A stretch of DNA of 5,246 nt. It comes from Erysipelotrichaceae bacterium (GTDB lineage Bacteria; Bacillota_I; Bacilli_A; Erysipelotrichales; Erysipelotrichaceae). Made by a program: the position numbers and the translations under genes. The stretch covers positions 1 to 5,246 of the forward strand of contig CAAGJS010000325.1 of the NCBI GenBank assembly GCA_900770275.1, given 5' to 3'. Under the pieces are notes generated by a model. It worked only from the letters and a program-made list of their open reading frames with translations, did no database searches and had not been told where the DNA came from. This document shows, in pieces, positions 5,245-5,246 of the stretch. Each line of letters starts with the position of its first letter. Position 1 is the stretch's first letter.

Positions 5245-5246
5245 GA

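Noticed and set aside
5139..5246. Promoter for the PTS operon
   Set aside because: Expected here, but no -35/-10 pair with reasonable match and spacing was found; it may lie beyond the right edge.

Overview
The window looks like chromosomal DNA of a low-to-mid GC Firmicute (Bacillota). Purine-rich Shine-Dalgarno sequences stand close to the starts, the intrinsic terminators are simple, and a phosphotransferase (PTS) operon carries a SIS protein of the UPF0309 type common in Firmicutes. An anaerobic gut lineage such as the Erysipelotrichia would fit, but the sequence does not prove it.

Layout. (1) Positions 1-305, minus strand: 5' part of an MFS transporter of the UMF1/Atg22-like family, running off the left edge. 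(2) 306-489: divergent intergenic region with a 16-bp dyad and candidate -10 boxes facing both ways. (3) 490-2175, plus strand: a single 561-aa polypeptide joining an N-terminal glycerophosphodiester phosphodiesterase (GDPD) to a C-terminal PldB-like lysophospholipase, ended by an intrinsic terminator. (4) 2287-5082, minus strand: a compact operon, transcribed right to left, of EIIA, EIIB and EIIC of the ascorbate/SgaT-UlaA type of PTS, followed by a UPF0309 SIS-domain sugar-phosphate protein, with its own terminator just left of the SIS gene. (5) 5083-5246: leader of the PTS operon, with a large dyad next to the EIIA ribosome binding site and possibly the tail of an upstream gene.

How the genes work together. 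The fusion protein has the parts for two consecutive steps: removing the acyl chain of a lysophospholipid, then splitting the resulting glycerophosphodiester into glycerol 3-phosphate and the head-group alcohol. It has no signal peptide and should be cytoplasmic. The PTS operon should import and phosphorylate one sugar or sugar acid, with the phosphate passing from EI/HPr (not in this window) to EIIA His, EIIB Cys and then the substrate. The SIS protein probably acts on the phosphorylated product. None of the usual L-ascorbate catabolic enzymes (UlaD/E/F/G) is present, so the substrate is open.

The most notable items are the GDPD-PldB fusion, the UlaA-type PTS paired with a UPF0309 SIS protein in place of ascorbate enzymes, and the dyad in front of the EIIA gene. 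There are no tRNA or rRNA genes, CRISPR arrays or insertion sequences that I can see. The PTS and MFS families are ordinary; I do not see evidence for a wholly new system.
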